64,000 nucleotides of DNA from CAWJLS01 sp963843755 (GCA_963843755.1 CAWJLS010000008.1:186001-250000), one strand, 5' to 3'; numbered from the stretch's first letter, positions 10,632-18,943 are shown. Notes: a model not told the origin generated them from the sequence alone. Numbers and translations are program-made.

Positions 10632-10943
10632 TCAGCCGCCGAACTTGATCGGGTCGCCGAGCTCGTCGAGGGAGAAGTTGGCCATGATCTGGTGGCCGTT
10701 GAAGTCGAGGACGCGGATGTCTTCGGCCCCTTCGAGGTCCTGGGCGATGTTGTCGAACGCTTGCGGGTAGCGCTGGCGGACCGCCTCCAGGTCGACCTCA
10801 TAAGCGATGAACTTGTCGATGCCCTTGTAGCGAAGCTTGTCGACCAGGCGTGCGTCGGTGAGCTTGGGGTAGGTCGAGAGCACCAGGATGGGGCCGGTGC
10901 CGGTGAAGATGAGGTAGGCGCGGGTGGTGGCTTTGGGGCTCAT
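10632..10943 (-). CDS. Small conserved hypothetical protein, 103 aa
   Basis: Soluble alpha/beta protein of 103 residues without signal peptide or membrane segment. A strong GGGAGGAG ribosome site lies before the ATG at 10943. Its sequence (RAYLIFTGTGPILVLSTYP, then KFIAYEVDLEAVRQRYP and VLDFNGHQIMANF) reads like a well-folded conserved protein; I recall similar short proteins annotated only as cytosolic protein, without function. It is a single gene lying convergent to dinB and divergent from the methyltransferase gene. Confidence 0.6.
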   Translation of the reverse strand: MSPKATTRAYLIFTGTGPILVLSTYPKLTDARLVDKLRYKGIDKFIAYEVDLEAVRQRYPQAFDNIAQDLEGAEDIRVLDFNGHQIMANFSLDELGDPIKFGG

Positions 10944-11025
10944 CGGTCGCTCCTCCCGGTCAGGCCGGTCAGGTTTTGGTCAAGCTACCCTCCGCCGTCC
11001 GAGGAGTCAAGGCGGACCCATCCGA

Positions 11026-11031
11026 CATAAT
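11026..11031 (+). promoter_or_regulatory. -10-like hexamer CATAAT of the TrmJ-like gene
   Basis: CATAAT, one mismatch from TATAAT, ends 7 nt before the ATG at 11039, with no Shine-Dalgarno in the spacer. Confidence 0.45.
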
Positions 11032-11038
11032 CACGCCC

Positions 11039-11806
11039 ATGGCGTACGGCGACACCTTCACCACGATCCTGGTCCGCCCGCGGGAGGCGGGCAACGTCGG
11101 CATGGTCTGCCGGGCGATGGCGAACATGGGGCTCAGCGAGCTGCGGCTGGTCGAGCCGGCGACGGAGCTGACCGGGGAGGCGCGAATGTTCGCGGTCGGG
11201 GCGCAGCACCTGTTGGCGTCGGCGACCCGGTTCGCCTCTCTGGAGGAGGCCGTGGCGCCGTTCCGGCGGGTGGTGGGAACGACGTCGGCGCGCGACCGCG
11301 CGCTGTCGGTGCCGGTGGTGACGCCGCGGGAGCTCCCCGGGCTGCTGGTCGCCGAGGATGGCTCGGAGCTGCCGACGGCGCTGGTGTTCGGCTCCGAGGT
11401 CGGCGGCCTGACGAACGAGGAGCTGGCTCTGTGCAACCCGGTGGTGACCATCCCCTGCGCGCCGGAGCAGCCGACCCTCAATCTGGCCCAGGCGGTGTTG
11501 GTGGTGGCGTACGAGCTGTACGTCACCCTCGGTGCCGGCCGCGAAGGGCCGCTCCACCCGGAGGAGCCGGCCGGCCGCAGCGAGCCGGAGCCGCCGGCCG
11601 ACGTCGAGCGGGTCGAGGGCCTGTTCTCCCATCTGCGCGGTGTGCTCGAGGAGGTCGGCTTCGCCCGCGACACGAGCTTCGACGGCGTGATGAGGGACCT
11701 GCGCCAGCTCGCCGCGCGCGCCCGGCCGAGCGAACGGGAGGTGACGATCGCGCGCGGCATCCTGCGCCGCATGCAGAACGCCCTGCGGCGCCGCCACGCA
11801 GATTGA
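11039..11806 (+). CDS. TrmJ-like SPOUT RNA 2'-O-methyltransferase
   Basis: Predicted to 2'-O-methylate tRNA (position 32 in TrmJ) using SAM through a knotted SPOUT fold. ATG 11039 gives MAYGDTFTTILVRPREAGNV; the frame is open further upstream but only from there does the family begin. Motif 1 is RPREAGNVGMVCRAMANMG, motif 2 LVFGSEVGGLTNEEL, and motif 3 IPCAPEQPTLNLAQAV, where the usual S-x-NLA is replaced by T-x-NLA. The C-terminal ~90 residues are a charged helical extension, as in TrmJ. About 255 residues. It is followed 87 bp later by eda with its own -10-like signal. Confidence 0.85.
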   Translation: MAYGDTFTTILVRPREAGNVGMVCRAMANMGLSELRLVEPATELTGEARMFAVGAQHLLASATRFASLEEAVAPFRRVVGTTSARDRALSVPVVTPRELPGLLVAEDGSELPTALVFGSEVGGLTNEELALCNPVVTIPCAPEQPTLNLAQAVLVVAYELYVTLGAGREGPLHPEEPAGRSEPEPPADVERVEGLFSHLRGVLEEVGFARDTSFDGVMRDLRQLAARARPSEREVTIARGILRRMQNALRRRHAD

Positions 11807-11878
11807 CCTCGAATCGACCGCGGATCGCCCTGGAACCGACCGCGGATCGATCGCCGCCTGACGGCCGGCCGGGCGTAG

Positions 11879-11884
11879 TACGAT
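11879..11884 (+). promoter_or_regulatory. -10-like hexamer TACGAT of eda
   Basis: TACGAT ends 9 nt before the eda ATG at 11894. Just upstream, a CGACCGCGGATCG motif is directly repeated (within 11815-11852), which could be an operator or simple sequence. Confidence 0.4.
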
Positions 11885-11893
11885 GCGGCCGTC

Positions 11894-12553
11894 ATGAGTG
11901 TCAAGCCTCGAGTCGCCGAGAGCCTCTCCCGTGCTCCGATCATCGGAGTCGTTCGAACCCACGACCACGACGAGGCGGCAGAGGTCGCCCGCTCGTTCAT
12001 CGACGCCGGTCTCGAGCTGATCGAGATCACCTTCACGGTCCCCGAGGCGACCCGCCTGGTGGAGACTCTGCGGGCCGAGCGCGGGGCGGCGGGCCCGCCG
12101 TGGATCGGCATGGGCACGGTGACCAATGCCGACCGCGCCGACCGGGCCGTCGCCGCCGGCACCGAGTTCATCGTCTCGCCCAACGTGTCGCGGCCGGTGA
12201 TCGACTGCGCTCATGAGAACGACATCTACCTGGTCGTCGGCGCCCTGACGCCGACCGAGATCGCCGAGGCCCACGAGCTCGGCGCCGACCTGGTCAAGGT
12301 CTACCCGCTGCCGCCGGTCGGCGGGCCGGCCTACCTCAAGGTGGTGCGCGGCCCTCTGGGCGACGTCCCCATGCTCGCCGCCGGCGGCTTCGGCATCGAG
12401 GCGATCCCCGGCTACCGGGCCGAGGGCGCCATCGCCTACGGCATCGGCGGTCCGCTCCTCGGGGCGACCCCGGAAGAGACGAAAGAGCGCGTCGCCCGGG
12501 CCTTGGCGCTCGCCACCGGTGGCCAGGGCGAGGCCGGTGGAGAGCCGGGTTGA
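11894..12553 (+). CDS. eda: KDPG/KHG aldolase
   Basis: Class I aldolase that splits 2-keto-3-deoxy-6-phosphogluconate to pyruvate and glyceraldehyde-3-phosphate (Entner-Doudoroff pathway), or related 2-keto-4-hydroxy acids. About 219 residues with the family's landmarks: ELIEITFTVPEA (catalytic Glu), GMGTV, FIVSPN, and VKVYPLPPVGGPAYLKVV, which carries the Schiff-base Lys in the DLVKVYP strand, then AAGGFG for phosphate binding. The usual FP after the Lys is YP here. Its stop overlaps a TTG start (TTGA) for the next protein, so eda, the unknown gene and apgM probably form one transcript. Confidence 0.9.
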   Translation: MSVKPRVAESLSRAPIIGVVRTHDHDEAAEVARSFIDAGLELIEITFTVPEATRLVETLRAERGAAGPPWIGMGTVTNADRADRAVAAGTEFIVSPNVSRPVIDCAHENDIYLVVGALTPTEIAEAHELGADLVKVYPLPPVGGPAYLKVVRGPLGDVPMLAAGGFGIEAIPGYRAEGAIAYGIGGPLLGATPEETKERVARALALATGGQGEAGGEPG

Positions 12554-12984
12554 GCGCTCCCGAGACGAGTGAAGCCCCGGCGCCGCTCCAGGCGGCGTTC
12601 GACCCGACGCCGGAGATCTTCGCCACCGACGGAGGCGGGACGTTCACCTTCCCGCTCCAGGTCGACGGCGACGGCTTCCTGGAGACCGGCCCGTACGACG
12701 AGTGCCGGCTGGTGATCTCGGTCTGGCACCCGTCGGAGCGGCGCTCGATCGATCTCGACCGGGCCTACGTCGAGGTCCGGGCGACGTTCGACCGGGAGGA
12801 GGGGGCCCGCTGGGTGCGGATCGCCGAGGTGGAGCCGGTGGTGCCCGCCTACGGCAGCGACAGCTTCGACGGCTGGATCGTCCTGCCGGTCCTGGCCGAG
12901 GCGACCGCCTTCGCGCTCTACGGCGCCGGCTTCGAGCCCCGCTCGCGCATCCAGGTGCGCGGCTCGGCCTACCTGGTGCCCTGA
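12550..12984 (+). CDS. Hypothetical beta-rich protein between eda and apgM
   Basis: A 144-residue soluble protein; the TTG at 12550 overlaps the eda stop as TTGA, the only start that fits the tight spacing. No signal peptide or transmembrane segment. I recognise no family. Alternating hydrophobic/charged strands (FTFPLQVDGDG, CRLVISVWHPSE, AYVEVRATFDRE, RIQVRGSAYLV) suggest a beta sandwich. The neighbours are both sugar-phosphate enzymes, so an accessory role in central carbon metabolism is possible but only contextual. Confidence 0.65.
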   Translation: MSAPETSEAPAPLQAAFDPTPEIFATDGGGTFTFPLQVDGDGFLETGPYDECRLVISVWHPSERRSIDLDRAYVEVRATFDREEGARWVRIAEVEPVVPAYGSDSFDGWIVLPVLAEATAFALYGAGFEPRSRIQVRGSAYLVP

Positions 12985-13041
12985 TCTTTTCCACCTACAG
13001 CTCGGACCGCCCTCGCTGACGGCCCACCCAGGAGACATTCC

Positions 13042-14283
13042 ATGGATCACGTCGACCTGCTCAGCCGCCTCGCCCAACCGGAGGACTCGAAGATCGTCCT
13101 CCTGGTGCTCGACGGGGTCGGCGACCTGCGGACCGCCCACCAGTTCGAGACCGCCCTCGAGGCGGCCGGCATCACCCACCTCGACCACCTGGCCGAACGC
13201 TCGGCCCTGGGGCGGCTGGTGCCGGTCACGCCGGGGGTGACGCCGGGCAGCGGGCCCGGCCACCTGGCACTGTTCGGCTACGACCCGACGGCGCCCGCCA
13301 ACGACATCGGCCGGGGCGCACTCGAGGCCCTCGGTGTCGGCGTCGAGCTCCGCCCGGGGGACGTGGTCGCCCGCGGCAACTTCGCCACCCTGGACGGCGA
13401 CGGCAAGGTGACCGACCGGCGGGCCGGCCGGATCCCGACCGAGGAGAACCGCCGGCTGACGAAGAAGCTCAACGCGGCCCTCGATGGTGCCGACACCGGC
13501 GGTCTCGACGTCTCGATCCACTCCGGCGAGGGGCACCGCTTCGTGTTGCTGGTCACGGCGGGTGGCGAGGGCGACCTGTCGCCGGAGATCGAGGACACCG
13601 ACCCCCAGGAGACCGGGGTCGAGCCGCTCCCTCTGACGGCCCGCGAGCCGCAGGCCGCGTCGACGGTCGAGCGCCTGAAGCCGGTCCTGGACGTCCTGAG
13701 GGCGGCGCTGGCGGACGAGGAGCAGGCGAACGGCTTCCTGCTCCGCGGCTTCGAGACGCTGCCCAAGATCCCGACCCTGGCCGAGCTCTACCACCTGAAG
13801 CTCGGCTGCTTCGCCGGCTATCCCCTCTACCGGGGCGTGGCCAAGCTCTGCGGCATGGAGCTGGCGACCGACGACAAGGAGGTGGAGGATCTGTTCGAGC
13901 GCGTCCGCGAGCGCTGGGACGACTTCGACTTCTTCTTCATCCACGTCAAGGAGGCGGACAAGGCGGGGGAGGACGGCGACATGAACGCCAAGGTGCGCAT
14001 CCTGGAGCGGGTGGACGAGGCGCTACCGCGGCTGCTCGAGATGCTCGACCCGGAGCGGGACGTGCTGGCGATCACCGGCGACCACTCGACGCCGGTGCCG
14101 ATGGCGCTCCACTCGTGGCACCCGATCCCGCTCCTGGTGTACGGGCCGTACTGCTTCGTCGACGACGAGGACCGCTTCTCCGAGGTCAGCGCCGCCCGCG
14201 GCCACCTGGGGACCTTCCCGTCCCGGGAGCTCATGGGCTTGCTGCTGGGAAACGCCGGCCGCCTCCACAAGTTCGGGGCGTAG
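13042..14283 (+). CDS. apgM: Cofactor-independent phosphoglycerate mutase, archaeal type (aPGAM)
   Basis: Interconverts 3- and 2-phosphoglycerate without 2,3-bisphosphoglycerate, using an alkaline-phosphatase-fold active site with two metals. The ATG at 13042 follows an AGGAG site (about 13030). The 413-residue length matches archaeal-type aPGAM rather than the ~510-residue GpmI. Motifs include LLVLDGVGDLRT, the catalytic Ser region TPGSGPGHLALFGYDP, the HVKEADKAGEDGD metal segment, AITGDHSTP, HSWHPIP and HLGTFPSREL, where successive Asp and His ligands are intact. With eda upstream it would link KDPG cleavage to lower glycolysis. Confidence 0.95.
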   Translation: MDHVDLLSRLAQPEDSKIVLLVLDGVGDLRTAHQFETALEAAGITHLDHLAERSALGRLVPVTPGVTPGSGPGHLALFGYDPTAPANDIGRGALEALGVGVELRPGDVVARGNFATLDGDGKVTDRRAGRIPTEENRRLTKKLNAALDGADTGGLDVSIHSGEGHRFVLLVTAGGEGDLSPEIEDTDPQETGVEPLPLTAREPQAASTVERLKPVLDVLRAALADEEQANGFLLRGFETLPKIPTLAELYHLKLGCFAGYPLYRGVAKLCGMELATDDKEVEDLFERVRERWDDFDFFFIHVKEADKAGEDGDMNAKVRILERVDEALPRLLEMLDPERDVLAITGDHSTPVPMALHSWHPIPLLVYGPYCFVDDEDRFSEVSAARGHLGTFPSRELMGLLLGNAGRLHKFGA

Positions 14284-14300
14284 GAGCAGAACCGCCTGCC

Positions 14301-14363
14301 GGGCGGGGGCGTCCCTCGCCCACCTGGAGGGTGGGAGAGGGATCGAGGGTGAGGGGGGTGATC
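14301..14363 (+). repeat. GC-rich hairpin repeat, copy 1
   Basis: Begins 17 bp after the apgM stop. Arms CCCTCGCCCACC (14313-14324) and GGTGGGAGAGGG (14330-14341) pair over 12 positions with one mismatch. The element shares its order and most of its bases with copy 2 at 17047. It could serve as a terminator or mRNA 3'-end stabiliser for apgM. Confidence 0.6.
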
Positions 14364-14448
14364 CAGAGGATCGTCTAGGTTGATCGGAGCGGCGAAGGAG
14401 TTGTCGCGACCGGGGCCGGCCCATCGTCGCGACCTCGCCGCCCGATCC

Positions 14449-14991
14449 TCATCGAAACCCGCGGCGCAGCTCGCGCTTGAACGTGCTGTACGTGCTTTCG
14501 TCGAACAGGGCGACGGTCACCTTGTTCAGCTTGGTGCCGCCCTGGAGGTAGCGGTGGATCTCGGTGAGCATGATCCGGGCCGCGCGATCGACGGGGAACC
14601 CGAAGTTGCCGGTGGAGATGGCCGGGATGGCGATGGTGCGGAGGCCGTTGCGGTCCGCCAGGGCCAGGGCCGAGCGCACGGCGGCGGCCAGCTTGCGGTC
14701 CTCGTCGCCCTCTCCGTTCTTGGGGCCGACGGCGTGGATGACCTGCTTCGCGTCGAGCTCGCCCGCTCCCGTCATCACCGCGGTGCCGACCGGGGTCGAG
14801 CCGATCCGGTCGCACTCTTCCTGGATGCTCGGTCCGCCTTTTTCGCGGATCGCGCCGGCGACGCCGGACCCGAGCTGAAGCTGCTCATTGGCCGCGTTGA
14901 CGATGGCATCGGCTGCGAGCTCGGTGATGTCTGCCTCGATCAGCTCGAGAGTGGTTCCGTTCAACTCGAGTGAGAGCTTGTTCTCCGCCAT
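14449..14991 (-). CDS. Macro domain protein (ADP-ribose binding / O-acetyl-ADP-ribose deacetylase-like)
   Basis: Single macro domain of 180 residues, expected to bind or hydrolyse ADP-ribose derivatives in the cytoplasm. Motifs match the class: IEADITELAADAIVNAANE (adenine-side Asp and the NAAN loop), LGSGVAGAIREKGG, GTAVMTGAGELDAKQVIHAVGP and the phosphate loop AIPAISTGNFGFP. A short N-terminal strand-rich leader precedes the domain. GGAGG precedes the ATG at 14991. It is divergent from argS and has no visible ADP-ribosyltransferase partner in the window, so the substrate is unknown. Confidence 0.9.
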   Translation of the reverse strand: MAENKLSLELNGTTLELIEADITELAADAIVNAANEQLQLGSGVAGAIREKGGPSIQEECDRIGSTPVGTAVMTGAGELDAKQVIHAVGPKNGEGDEDRKLAAAVRSALALADRNGLRTIAIPAISTGNFGFPVDRAARIMLTEIHRYLQGGTKLNKVTVALFDESTYSTFKRELRRGFR

Positions 14992-15060
14992 GGTCTGTCG
15001 TTTCCTCCGGGCGTCATCATATCAGGACGGTCCCGCCCCACGGAGTGGGGGCAGACGGGG

Positions 15061-15066
15061 TACACT
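15061..15066 (+). promoter_or_regulatory. -10-like hexamer TACACT of argS
   Basis: TACACT ends 9 nt before the ATG at 15076. A small inverted repeat, CCCCAC-GGA-GTGGGG (15036-15050), lies over the expected -35 zone and could be an operator. Confidence 0.45.
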
Positions 15067-15075
15067 TCGCCCACC

Positions 15076-17025
15076 ATGTTGACCGCGTTGAAGACCGAGC
15101 TCGCTTCCCGAGTCGCCGATCGCATCCGGGACCTCTACGGCGTCGAGCATCAGCCGACGGTGGAGATCCCTCCGCGCCGCGAGCTGGGCGACCTTTCGTT
15201 CCCGGCCGCTCTCCAGCTCGCCCGCGAGGTGCGCAAGAATCCCCGCCAGATCGGCCAGGAGCTGGCCGACGGACTGGAGCTTCCGGCGATCGTCAAGGAG
15301 CTGCGTGTCGAAGGCCCAGGGTATCTCAATCTGTACCTCGAGCGCCCGGCCGTGGTCCGCCGGCTGCTCGAGGAGCCCTTGGTGGAGGTTCCGTCCGAAG
15401 GCGACGAGACGGACGGCGAGGGAGCCGCCTCCAAGGACAAGGTGATCGTCGAGCACACCAACATCAACCCGAACAAGGCGGCCCACATCGGCCACCTGAG
15501 GAACGCGGTCCTCGGCGACGTGCTGGTCCGCCTGCTCCGCCGCCTGGGCTACCCGGTGGAGGTCCAGAACTACATCGACGACACCGGGGTCCAGCTCGCC
15601 GACGTGGTGGTCGGGTTCATCGACATCGAGCACATGTCGCTGGCCGACGTGGCGGCGCTGCCCGAGCCGTTCGACTACTTCTGTTGGGACCTCTACAGCG
15701 CCGTCGGCCGCTGGTACGAGGAGGACGGCGAGCGCCTCGCGCTACGCCGCGAGACCCTGCACTCGCTGGAAGCGGACGAGGGCGAACGGGCCGAGATGGG
15801 TCGGCTGGTGGCCCGGCGGGTGGTGACCCGGCACCTGGAGACCATGGGCCGGCTCGGGGTGAGCTACGACCTGCTCACCCACGAGCGCCACATCCTGGGA
15901 CACGACTTCTTCGCCATGGCCTCGGAGAAGCTCGAGGCCTCCGGCGCCATGCACCTCGAGCCGGAAGGCAAGAACGCCGGCTGCTGGGTCATGCCGCTCG
16001 CCCAGAGCGAGGAGTTCGCCGGCCTCGAGGACGCGGACAAGGTGATCGTCCGCTCCGACGGCACGGTCACCTACGTCGGCAAGGACATCGCCTACCAGCT
16101 CTGGAAGTTCGGCCTGCTGGGCAAGGACTTCGCCTACCGCTACTGGATGGACCAGGAGCTCTGGGAGACGGCCATGGAAGGGGCGGAGAGCCATCCGCCC
16201 TTCGGCGGCGGCGAGCGGGTGATCAACGTCATCGACGCCCGGCAGAGCTACCTCCAGAGGATCGTCCGGGCGGGGCTCGAGGCCCTGGGCCACACCGGCG
16301 AGGCCGAGCGTTCGATCCACTTCGCCTACGAGATGGTGTCGCTGTCGGAAGGGACCGCGCGCCAGTTCGGCTTCCTCGGCGAGGACGAGGAGGCGAAGTC
16401 GCTCGAGATGTCGGGCCGCAAAGGGATCGGGGTCAAGGCGGACGACCTGCTCGACGTGCTGGTGTCGAAGAGCCGCGACGAGGTCACCAAGCGCAACCGC
16501 GAGATCGGCGGCGAGGAGCTCGACCACCTGGCACGCCAGATCGCCACGGCGGCGCTCCGGCTGTTCATGGTCAAGGCGACCACCACCCGGGTGATCGCCT
16601 TCGACCTCGACGACGCGACCAACTTCGAGGGCGAGACCGGACCGTACCTCCAGTACGCCGCGGTGCGGGCCAACAACATCGGACGCAAGCTGGTCGAGGC
16701 GGGGCTGCCGGGGACGGTGGAGCCGGCCGAGGCGGCGGAGCTCGACGGCACGCTGTTCTCCGATGATCTCTGGCACCTGGTGTGGGCGGTGGCGCGGGTC
16801 GGCGAGACGCTGGAGAAGGCGGCCGACAGCCTGGAGCTGTCGATGGTCGCCCGCGACGCCCTCGACCTGGCCCAGAGCTTCAACGCCCTCTACCACAAGC
16901 ACCCGATCCTGCAGGAGGAGGACGACGCCTTGCGCTCGGCGCGTCTGGCCACCATGCAGGTCTTCCGCCGCGGCCTCGACGAGCTGCTGGCCGTGATCGG
17001 CGTGCCGATCCCGGATCGCATGTAG
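15076..17025 (+). CDS. argS: Arginyl-tRNA synthetase
   Basis: Class I synthetase that charges tRNA-Arg. At 649 residues it is somewhat longer than E. coli ArgS. Residues 1-110 are the ArgRS-specific N-terminal domain that contacts the tRNA D-loop (RRELGDLSFPAALQLA). The catalytic Rossmann fold carries the HIGH motif in NKAAHIGHLRNAVLGD and the KMSKS-equivalent loop around EMSGRKGIGVKADDLLD. The C-terminal DALR anticodon-binding domain starts near NFEGETGPYLQYAAVRANNI. A short acidic insertion (~residues 105-125, DGEGAASKD) separates the N domain from the catalytic core. The gene appears monocistronic, followed by hairpin repeat copy 2. Confidence 0.97.
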   Translation: MLTALKTELASRVADRIRDLYGVEHQPTVEIPPRRELGDLSFPAALQLAREVRKNPRQIGQELADGLELPAIVKELRVEGPGYLNLYLERPAVVRRLLEEPLVEVPSEGDETDGEGAASKDKVIVEHTNINPNKAAHIGHLRNAVLGDVLVRLLRRLGYPVEVQNYIDDTGVQLADVVVGFIDIEHMSLADVAALPEPFDYFCWDLYSAVGRWYEEDGERLALRRETLHSLEADEGERAEMGRLVARRVVTRHLETMGRLGVSYDLLTHERHILGHDFFAMASEKLEASGAMHLEPEGKNAGCWVMPLAQSEEFAGLEDADKVIVRSDGTVTYVGKDIAYQLWKFGLLGKDFAYRYWMDQELWETAMEGAESHPPFGGGERVINVIDARQSYLQRIVRAGLEALGHTGEAERSIHFAYEMVSLSEGTARQFGFLGEDEEAKSLEMSGRKGIGVKADDLLDVLVSKSRDEVTKRNREIGGEELDHLARQIATAALRLFMVKATTTRVIAFDLDDATNFEGETGPYLQYAAVRANNIGRKLVEAGLPGTVEPAEAAELDGTLFSDDLWHLVWAVARVGETLEKAADSLELSMVARDALDLAQSFNALYHKHPILQEEDDALRSARLATMQVFRRGLDELLAVIGVPIPDRM

Positions 17026-17046
17026 CTCTCGGCGACGCAACGGCCC

Positions 17047-17106
17047 GGGCGGGGGCGTCCCTTTCCCCCCGGAGGGCGGGAAAGGGATCGAGGGATTGGG
17101 GGGAGA
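17047..17106 (+). repeat. GC-rich hairpin repeat, copy 2
   Basis: Starts 22 bp after the argS stop. Perfect arms CCCTTTCCC (17059-17067) and GGGAAAGGG (17078-17086) flank an inner CCC/GGG stem. Where copy 1 has CTC/GAG in the arms, this copy has TTT/AAA, so pairing is maintained. Confidence 0.6.
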
Positions 17107-17112
17107 TCTAGA

Positions 17113-17529
17113 TCATTTCCGCTTCTGCCCCAACCGCTCCAGCGCCTGGACGAACCGCTCCAGCCCGTCCAGGTGGTGCAGCGCGTCGACCACCCGCGCC
17201 GCCTCGCCGGCCCCGTTGCCGTACACCAGGCCGTTGCGCAGCTCCGGCAGAGGCTCGAGCTTGCGGATCAGCGGGTCGGTGAACTCCTCGTAGATCGCCA
17301 GGTTGCGGATCGCCTCCGAGAAGTCCTCGAAGCGCAGGCGGCGGCGGCTGGACAGCTCGCCGGCGATGTCGATCACCCGCTGGCTCGCCACCAGCAGCGA
17401 ATGGCGCACGTCGTTGTCCAGGGAGACGTCGCGGCGCAGGTCGTCCGCGCTCCGTACCTGGATCTGGATCTTCTTCAGGTGCTCCAGATGGCGCCGCAGG
17501 TCGGCGATCCGGTCCTCGAGATAGCTCAC
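17113..17529 (-). CDS. HepT-like HEPN protein with degenerate RNase motif
   Basis: A 138-residue all-helical HEPN/DUF86 protein starting at GTG 17529, 4 nt after the nucleotidyltransferase stop, with GAGGTGA as ribosome site. Known HepT toxins are RNases with an RX4HXY motif, and the antitoxin MntA AMPylates the Tyr. Here the aligned segment is ELRNGLVYGNGAG: the Arg and Asn remain but His is Tyr and the modified Tyr position is Asn. Catalysis and AMPylation as described therefore look impossible. The gene order (nucleotidyltransferase then HEPN) is that of a type VII toxin-antitoxin pair. It could be a decayed module or one repurposed for non-enzymatic binding. Confidence 0.75.
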   Translation of the reverse strand: MSYLEDRIADLRRHLEHLKKIQIQVRSADDLRRDVSLDNDVRHSLLVASQRVIDIAGELSSRRRLRFEDFSEAIRNLAIYEEFTDPLIRKLEPLPELRNGLVYGNGAGEAARVVDALHHLDGLERFVQALERLGQKRK

Positions 17530-17533
17530 GGGG

Positions 17534-17965
17534 TCACCTCGCGGAACGGGCGAGCACGGGGGAGCGTGTTCGCCGGTGCAGGCGGAGGAAGGTGTCGGCG
17601 TCGGCGGCGCGGATCTGGAGGTCGCGCAGGAAGCAGCGCACCGTTTCCTGGTCGGTGGCGAAGAGCCGGCGCCCTTCGGAGACGATGCGGCGGGCGACCG
17701 ACGGCGGCGCGTCGTCGAGCACGATCACGTCGATGGCCGGGTCGTCGACCAGCTCGGCGAGCTCGCCCTCGAGCCGGGCGTGCAGGGCGAGGCGGCTCTT
17801 GCGGTCCGGGTACGACGCGGGCTCCGGCAGGACGCCGAAGGCGATCTCGCTCTCCCAGTGGGGGCGCCCGACCGCCCAGCTCCCGAAGAGCCAGACCGCG
17901 GCGATTCCCAGCTCCGGCCGCCCCCGGAAATAGGCTTCAAGGCGCTCGATCCGTTGCCGTCGCAT
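17534..17965 (-). CDS. MntA-like minimal nucleotidyltransferase with altered active site
   Basis: 143-residue protein of the minimal nucleotidyltransferase fold, upstream partner of the HepT-like gene. The start ATG at 17965 (MRRQRIERLEAYF) was chosen because the longer frame crosses the divergent membrane-protein gene. The glycine-serine loop LFGSWAVGRPHWES is intact, but the metal-binding S-D-x-D is S-E-I-A: the first Asp is Glu and the second is Ala. The third acidic residue is kept in IDVIVLDDAPPS. Two-metal AMP transfer is thus probably lost or weak. A TACGGT hexamer lies 10 nt before the start. An active variant using Glu cannot be excluded. Confidence 0.75.
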   Translation of the reverse strand: MRRQRIERLEAYFRGRPELGIAAVWLFGSWAVGRPHWESEIAFGVLPEPASYPDRKSRLALHARLEGELAELVDDPAIDVIVLDDAPPSVARRIVSEGRRLFATDQETVRCFLRDLQIRAADADTFLRLHRRTRSPVLARSAR

Positions 17966-18051
17966 GATGTCGGTGACCGTATCGTCCAGACCCTGAAAAT
18001 ACCACGGAAGAGGCCTGATTCGACCCCCCGGACACCCCCCTCCCGATCCAG

Positions 18052-18057
18052 TACACT
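18052..18057 (+). promoter_or_regulatory. -10-like hexamer TACACT of the first membrane-anchored paralog
   Basis: TACACT ends 7 nt before the ATG at 18065; TACACTTC here is identical to the octamer before argS. Confidence 0.45.
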
Positions 18058-18064
18058 TCACGCC

Positions 18065-18802
18065 ATGACGACCCCGATCCAGGCCGGAGACTCCCAGGGG
18101 AAACCACGCCGTTTCAGCTCGTTCGGTTGTGGCTGCGGTATCGCCATCGCCGTCGTCCTGGGGGTGCTCATCGGGGTCTCGTGGTACGCCTACATCAAGG
18201 GCAAGCATTTCGAAGAGTCCTTGCGCGATCCGGCTGCCCGCGACGCCAGGAGCCGCGAGATCCTGGGGTACGAGACTCTGCCGGCCGGCTACCACCCCAT
18301 GGGCGGGATGGAGATCCCGTTCGTCATGGAGATGGCCATGCTCTCCGACCGTGATCCGGCGCCCGGCGAGAGCGTCGAAGGGGCGGCCGACGCGTTCCGG
18401 CGGCACGGCTTCGTCTTCATGCGCACCCGCGCCAGGGACAAGGAGAGCCGGGAGCTGGACGAGTACTTCTCCGGGGCGCGCGAGACGACCGACTTCTTCA
18501 GCCAGACCGACCTTCACTTCGAGGTGGAGGAGCGCCTCGGGCGCGGCGAGCTGTCCCTCGACCCGGCGACAGTGGATTACGTCACGGAGCGGGTGCGTAT
18601 GGATCTCGAGGGCGAGCGGCGCGACGAGATCCTCGCCCAGCTCCGGTTCCGGTGCCCGGACGACAAGCATCTGCGCGTGGCGCTCTGGTTCGAGCCCGAT
18701 CCCGGGCCCGCGTCCGGATCAGCGGCCGATGCGCTCGCCGGAACGCCGGCGGACCCGAAGGCGATCGAGGCCTTCCTGGGCCACTTCAAGCTCTGCCGGT
18801 GA
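18065..18802 (+). CDS. Membrane-anchored hypothetical protein, paralog A of a tandem pair
   Basis: A 245-residue protein with one N-terminal transmembrane segment (GIAIAVVLGVLIGVSWYAYI) preceded by a Gly-Cys cluster (FGCGCG). The remainder is probably extracytoplasmic. The ATG at 18065 was chosen over an open frame extending back to 17576, which would overlap the mntA-like gene. I recognise no family. It shares with the next gene the FGCGC/IGCGC start, ILGYExLPxGYHP after the membrane segment, and a C terminus of the form HFxLCR. The conserved terminal Cys-Arg and N-terminal CxC are noteworthy for a possible disulfide or acylation, but this is speculation. Confidence 0.7.
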   Translation: MTTPIQAGDSQGKPRRFSSFGCGCGIAIAVVLGVLIGVSWYAYIKGKHFEESLRDPAARDARSREILGYETLPAGYHPMGGMEIPFVMEMAMLSDRDPAPGESVEGAADAFRRHGFVFMRTRARDKESRELDEYFSGARETTDFFSQTDLHFEVEERLGRGELSLDPATVDYVTERVRMDLEGERRDEILAQLRFRCPDDKHLRVALWFEPDPGPASGSAADALAGTPADPKAIEAFLGHFKLCR

Positions 18803-18943
18803 GCGAGCGCCCTCGGTGAGATCGCGCCGCGTCCGACGCTCGAGGCGAGCCCGAGCCGTTGGTCACGGAGCGGGTGCTCCCGAAGGATCGCGCCGGTCGG
18901 GAGCCGGCGGCCAGGAGACTGTGCACAGAGGAGGGGGACGACG

